Source: Glomus cerebriforme (lineage: Eukaryota; Glomeromycota; Glomeromycetes; Glomerales; Glomeraceae). From it: 50,689 nucleotides of DNA. Under the pieces are notes generated by a model. It was not told the origin of the DNA. It did not search any database and saw nothing but the letters and a program-made list of their open reading frames with translations. The stretch covers positions 20,837-71,525 of the forward strand of contig QKYT01000587.1 in NCBI GenBank assembly GCA_003550305.1, given 5' to 3'. Shown in pieces: positions 45,650 to 50,689 of this stretch (position 1 is the first letter of the stretch; each line of letters begins with the position of its first letter). The translations under genes were made by a program, and so were the position numbers.

Positions 45650-46410
45650 CTTCTGGCTGACATGCTCATGAGATGTTAGATAAAGTCTTTGAATGGCATG
45701 AATTTCTCAAAAACCTTACCAATAATTTTGATATATTTTTTTCTGATCAGCTATTAGAAGCTGCAAACTTATTGTCCAGTGAAGAATTTGAAATTCTATT
45801 TAATAGTTTGAATGTAGTATTATAGAGACTTTAAAACATTTTGAAAAATGATTATTACAATGGCTTCATTTGCCATTAGCAGTTTGTCAGCTTGGTGAAA
45901 ATAATGCACAGCCATTTGCATCTAGTTTTTATCATGTAATTCTTCAAAAGTCTTGGATTTCTCCATCTTTAGACTTGGAATTATGTTTTACCCATGATTT
46001 GAAAAATAATAGAAATAATGGATTAATAAATAATTTTGGTTTATATGAATTATTATTGCATAGCAATAATTTTCTTAAGAAATTTGAACAATTCTGTAAT
46101 TGCAATGATCCAAAATTATACAGATTTCCTAATTTTTATAATTTTATTAAAAGCCATATTTATTTTATTATTATCCATCAACAGCAGGTAGAGGGTTTTT
46201 TAACAAATTAAACTTAAAGACATATTCAAATATGTCACAATTGGTAAAACAATCAAAGTTTCATTTATCATCAGATAAGATCACAAAAGAAAATTTGACT
46301 GATAGGCTAAAAGAGATGCAAAAACAAAGAGCCAAATAAAGAATTCTACTTCAAGAAGTTCAATTTGGGTCTAATATTACATTAACACTTTTTAAACAAT
46401 TTATTGAATA
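45650..46410 (+). pseudogene. C-terminal relic of a repetitive transposase-like protein
   Basis: Plus-strand pieces in consecutive frames are HAHEMLDKVFEWHEFLKNL (45660), LLEAANLLSSEEFEILFNSL (45750), and then LHLPLAVCQLGENNAQPFAS to YFIIIHQQQVEGF (45865-46197). After a one-base slip in a T-run, NKLNLKTYSNMSQLVKQSK leads to RLKEMQKQRAK. At least two frameshifts and two stops break it. The pattern belongs to a high-copy family I associate with DNA transposons of these fungi; a formal name cannot be given. Confidence 0.5.
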
Positions 46411-46411
46411 A

Positions 46412-47980
46412 TTTATAATAAAATAATAAAATAAATATTTTATCAGTTGAAGCACAAAAACTTATCATAGTTATATCATTTATAATTTTTTGATAACGTC
46501 ACTACGATGCCTTTAGTACTTACAAAGAATACAAAAAGATTAGTTCTATATATAAAAAATATATATTTGCATCGTAATTAGGATTGATTTTTTTGAGAAA
46601 CTTTCATTAAATATTTCTAAACTATATTATAAAGATTATAAAGACATTCTTAACTAGGTTAAAATTAAAAACCTGAATCTATGTTATATATGCAAAGAAA
46701 CTATTTTACAAAAAATAGAAAAGAAACTTATTTCAATTATAACTTTACTTTGTGCTATATTCATTGCATAAAAACTCTCCAAGATGGCCACATTACCCTT
46801 TTTCTTCTCATATAGAAGTCATTAACATATTAATCAAAAATCAGCATTATATTGCAACTGAATTTAGAATCTAATCGAAAACTCAAAATTCAAATTCTGA
46901 ATTGGTTGTTTCCAGAATGCAATATAATTTAAAAAAAATGTTAAAAATTATAATAATAATTTTAAAAAGAAAAGGATTTAATTTATAATGCAAACTTATA
47001 TTCAATTTTGTAAAAAAAACATTTTTTTTTATTTTAAAAATTTTATTAGAGAAGTTAAGCATAAAAAAAGATTTAAATAATTGTAGAAACTTAGTAAATT
47101 TGAAATTTAAATAATAAATCTGCAAAATCCACACAGCTTTGTGATTTCACAAAATCTAAATTGAATACAAAAACTATTATAATAAATAATACTTTTAAAT
47201 CCAACACCCAATATTGTATATCATGAGTGACATAGCTATTAGAAATTTTTGTTATAATTATCTTTTTATGGAAATATTGTATCATAAGTAGCTTATACGT
47301 ATACATATTATCTTTTTCACTACAGACCATGTTATTTGACTTCAGTGAACCTAAATTCGAATATTTTTTGAATACATTCTGTCAAACTTGGAATGCCATT
47401 CAGTACCATAAAATGTGAGAAGATAATCATTTGGATTTGGATAAGGTGACTTTAATAAGAAGTTTTTAAAAACAATTACAAATTATTAAATTACAGTCTC
47501 AAAAAATACTTTAAGGCTAATATAATTTTCATAAGCTATAATAACTATAGATTAGTAGCCAATTCAGTAGCCACTCACTTTCATCTTCATATTTCATTTC
47601 TCCAATATTACAGCTATTTATGAAAATACGTCTTCATATGGTTATGGATTGCATCTCTGCTATTATCTATAACTACCCATGGAATTGTATCTTTACATGA
47701 TTATGGACTGCATCTCTGCTGTAGCCAGTTTGTGACTTGCTAATCTGTGACTTGCTAATTGAATGATTTTTTTGAAACCCCTATTAATATATAATTTTAT
47801 TTTTGTAAGATTGAATCTAAGAAAATAGAACTAATCGATAATTTTTGAATGAAGTGTCGTAATTCTATAAAGTACAAAAATATGAAGGTTAATAACAATA
47901 TTTTTAATAATAGTATTACATACAGTTTCTGCATTGCACTTTAGAATATATTGTAGTCAAGTTATAACTACAATTGGCAT
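46412..47980. other. AT-rich region without gene
   Basis: No gene is seen. Local duplications occur at about 47635-47765 (GGATTGCATCTCTGCT / GGACTGCATCTCTGCT, and TGTGACTTGCTAAT twice). Confidence 0.4.
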
Positions 47981-47984
47981 CTGA

Positions 47985-48884
47985 TTTTTCTGATTTCAGG
48001 ATTGATAATACATAACAAAATTTTTTGTTTCATCTTGTGTTAATTCATTAACCATAATTCTAAATGCTGAAGTATTTGCAACTTGGCAAATTTGAGTATT
48101 AACATATAATTCTGAAATATCTTGATGCTAAGTACATAATGTTAAGATTGATAATTGATTTTGTAGTGGTTCTCCAATTAAAAATTCATAAATTAGTTTC
48201 ATATATTTTACTGTTAAATAGAATGAAATCTGGTTAACTTGTGATATGTTAGTTACAAGCCAAATAGTATTAGATGTATAGTTGTATTTGTTATCTTTAA
48301 AAATAGATTTAATTTATTTTTAAAATTTTACATTAGTAATTTGGTGTGAGCATTGGACTAAAGAGCGAATTTTGGATATATGATTTGATTTTTGATTACA
48401 AAGATGCCTATTTTGTATTTCAAGTGATTGAGTTTTTTTAATTAAAGCTTGATTTTTTTGATTGAGCTTTTTGAAATCAGTTTTTAATTGTGAATTAGAT
48501 TAGTTCTTGTAATAACTTAAATATGGGCTGATATTGTATAGAGTTTGAGCTATAGATTTATAAGCTTTTTTTTGTAGATATGGTGAATAAATTTTGCCCT
48601 TATTAGGTTTTTTTGGATATCTCATTATTGAGATTAGATAAAAAACAGATGAAAGCTGTTTTTCAGATAATTATTGTATAGTTGAAATTAAATCAGCTTG
48701 TTGATTATTTTTGCTTATAGTTAAATTAAGAAATTGACTCTGTATAGTGTTTAAAATAACTTCAAGTTGATTCTGATCCATCTTAGCCAAACATTCATTT
48801 ATTTTATCAATTATTTTGTCTCTCTAATACTTTTTTTGCTTTTTCAATCAAATTTTGTTGCAATTCTTTAACTGAAAGTAACAT
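47985..48884 (-). pseudogene. N-terminal relic of the same transposase-like family
   Basis: From an ATG at 48884 the minus strand reads MLLSVKELQQNLIEKAKKVL, then after a frameshift KINECLAKMDQNQLEVILNT, KRYPKKPNKGKIYSPYLQKK-type sequence, and a coiled coil (QLKTDFKKLNQKNQALIKKT). It continues with ISFYLTVKYMKLIYEFLIGE and ICQVANTSAFRIMVNELTQD, ending about 47990. Several stops are present. The last segment looks like the start of a catalytic region. Together with 45650-46410, which is in the opposite orientation, it represents N- and C-terminal parts of what may be one family. Confidence 0.45.
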
Positions 48885-49700
48885 TTATATAATTTGTATA
48901 TACCCATTGCTATTTTTTAGACTTTAAATAAATACACAGCTCTAATGTTTTAATATTTTAAGGCAAAATTTTGTAAAAATTAATATTAAGGCCATGCAAA
49001 CAAAGTTACAAGGCTATTTCTTATATTTATAATAAAAAAACTTATATTTGATATAAAAGTTTAGGAAATTTTTTCAATTTTCAGATTTAAATAGAAATTT
49101 TCTTTGAACTTGCTGGTTGATGTAAATAAAAGCTTTGTAACTTTATAGCCATGGTATGGAAAAACTGATTTATATTTAGAAAATTTGGAAAGAGAAAGAA
49201 ATTCAATCTGAATATTTTAAAAAAATAGTCTATTTTTTATAATTAATTTATATATAGTACTATAAAGTATAATGTCAATCAATTTTTGTCAAATAATCAT
49301 TTGTTAGTTAAAAATCAGTATAATCACATATAGTTTTGATTTAATTAGTTAACCACACATCCTAATATGATATCTATAGAGTAATGCACTTTAAATCATT
49401 CTGTTGCACATACAGCCCATATTAGTCAAATAATGTGGAACTAGATTGATGAAAATTTTATATAAATATCTGGCCTGATGAAAATTTTTTCGTTTATTTA
49501 TATAAAACTTCTCGCATAAATAGCTTATTATGAAGGTTAATTAAAGTAATTTTGCTATATTTATCAGGCATATTTCATCATAACTTGCTATCGATAATAT
49601 ATAAAAATGTCAAATCAATCATTTTTAATGATCAAAAATAACCTGGTGAATAATCATGGAAAAAGATATAAGAATATCTATGACTCAAAATTATCAATAC
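48885..49700. other. AT-rich spacer
   Basis: No gene or clear repeat was recognised. Confidence 0.4.
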
Positions 49701-49794
49701 CTGATATATATATATGATATGTCTGCTTCCTTATTTTTTTCAAAAAACTTTTTTTCAAAGATTTATCATCCAAATGTCTTTATTTTTCATCATT

Positions 49795-50330
49795 TTAGCT
49801 CATCTATTTGATAATCCTTCCATGATCAATATTATTAAAAAACATGTAATAGATGGTAATAAAATCCCTAAAGATGAACTTAACACAATACATCTTAAGA
49901 AATTGATATGACATGAAATGGAAAATAGTGAGGACAATAACAAAAAAACTAATAAACTAACTTTATGGAAAGTTGAAGATCTACATGAAGGAAATAACAA
50001 TTAGAAAGTACTTAAAACGCTTGGAAAATCTTATAATGAAGATGACATTAAACAAAAACTCAGAGGTATGATGTTATTATCAACTAATGTGCTGTTTACA
50101 GATGTTTAGCAAAATAGTCTTCCAAAAAATAGCATTTACATAATTGTGTAATTATTACTTTTACCTATCACTACTGGTAAGTATTTTCCAATGGTTTATC
50201 TCTCGAACAAGAAATTTGCATTATTTCACATCCTATATTTTTTTAATCGATTAGGAAAGAGAAGATAGGATTTGGATGATAGTAATGAAAATCAAGACCA
50301 AAAAAAAAGCAAATTAACAGGTGAGTTTAT
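49795..50330 (+). pseudogene. Crinkler (CRN)-like effector N-terminus, decayed
   Basis: One frame continues from HLFDNPSMINIIKKHVIDGN (49800) through KLTLWKVEDLHEGN (about 49954-49999), TLGKSYNEDDIKQKLRGMM, and SLPKNSIYIIV (about 50116-50148), with three stops on the way. A W-K-V after a hydrophobic strand, an acidic helix, and a terminal N/H-I-x-I-I-V strand are the layout of the ubiquitin-like N-terminal region of Crinkler proteins. A further piece (RKEKIGFG, then SNENQDQKKSKLTG at about 50278-50320) ends at a GTGAGT donor. The match is by pattern only. It is not intact. Confidence 0.45.
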
Positions 50331-50370
50331 AATGTCTTAATGAACAGAAATATCAATATTTTATCTAATA

Positions 50371-50689
50371 TACAGTCATATCTCCATATAGTCACCTAAT
50401 CGGTTCCACCAAATTTGGTGATTTTATAGAGGTGTGACTATGTAAAGGTAACCTCTCTACAATCACCATCATATTAAAAATCATGTGCAGTGACTATATA
50501 GAAGGTTTTTCAATTTTTGGTTAGAAATTTTATTGTAAATGTTAATTGATATGTAAATTAATTTAAAGTTTTAAATAAAGTTATCAATATAAAATCAGTA
50601 ATTATTTATTAGTTAGTTAATTATTATTAAAATGTATTACATAAATGTTCGGTTATTAAATGTTACATTAATGCTAAAAAGAGTTAAGC
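50371..50689 (+). mobile_element. Left end of a pogo/Tc1-type element
   Basis: TA-CAGTCATATCTCCATATAGT begins an element with the same terminal sequence as the MITE at 24924-25122 (CAGTCAAACCTCCATATAGT in that copy). GTGACTATGTAAAGG and GTGACTATATAGAAGG words follow. The right end is not in the window. Confidence 0.5.

Noticed and set aside
46883..47330. Minus-strand frames rich in Phe, Ile, Lys and Asn
   Set aside because: The composition is that of random AT-rich DNA and no conserved motif is present.

Overview
The window looks like a strongly AT-rich fungal nuclear contig. The most likely source is an arbuscular mycorrhizal fungus (Glomeromycotina, Rhizophagus-like). This is inferred from the short GT-AG introns, the poly-A/T-rich intergenic DNA, the mix of MULE, hAT, Plavaka-like and other transposon relics, and a Crinkler-type effector relic near the right end. 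Scattered N bases and a 972-base N run (17293-18264) show it is a draft scaffold.

Only three genes look intact. (1) An IQGAP/Rng2-type Ras-GAP-related scaffold protein lies on the minus strand (9274-14033). I resolve it into 14 exons that give 1223 codons. (2) A single five-exon plus-strand gene (28918-32580, 1095 codons) fuses a complete LEU2-type 3-isopropylmalate dehydrogenase in frame to a complete, divergent isopropylmalate isomerase/homoaconitase-like protein (large and small domains). This is the most interesting object in the window. (3) A lysine-rich, coiled-coil-like protein of unknown function with a KEN motif (32750-33484, minus strand) converges on gene 2 across a short shared 3' region. 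A fourth, doubtful gene fragment lies at 44518-45298.

The rest is mobile DNA in nested layers. At 1-7.3 kb are a truncated MULE (minus strand) and a second MULE relic (plus strand). The terminal inverted repeats of the second carry a tRNA-like sequence, and its transposase frame is cut by a 1.57-kb hAT-like non-autonomous element that has an 8-bp target duplication and an internal 11-unit minisatellite. A 5'-truncated LINE-like insertion with poly-A and target duplication follows at 7.7 kb. At 16.4-28.4 kb are minisatellites, several MITEs and fold-back elements, a degenerate coiled-coil-type gene and a minus-strand Plavaka-like transposase relic that is itself split by a hAT MITE. A further MITE sits in the promoter of the LEU fusion gene. 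At 36.85-44.38 kb is a hAT transposon with an exact 8-bp target duplication. It contains a decayed BED-finger/hATC transposase, a nested ~4-kb transposon and a ~690-bp fold-back element. At 45-50.7 kb are fragments of another transposase-like family, a Crinkler-like relic, and the left end of a pogo/Tc1-type element.

The intact genes form no operon-like unit. The IQGAP gene serves cytoskeleton/cytokinesis and the fusion gene serves branched-chain amino acid (probably leucine) synthesis.
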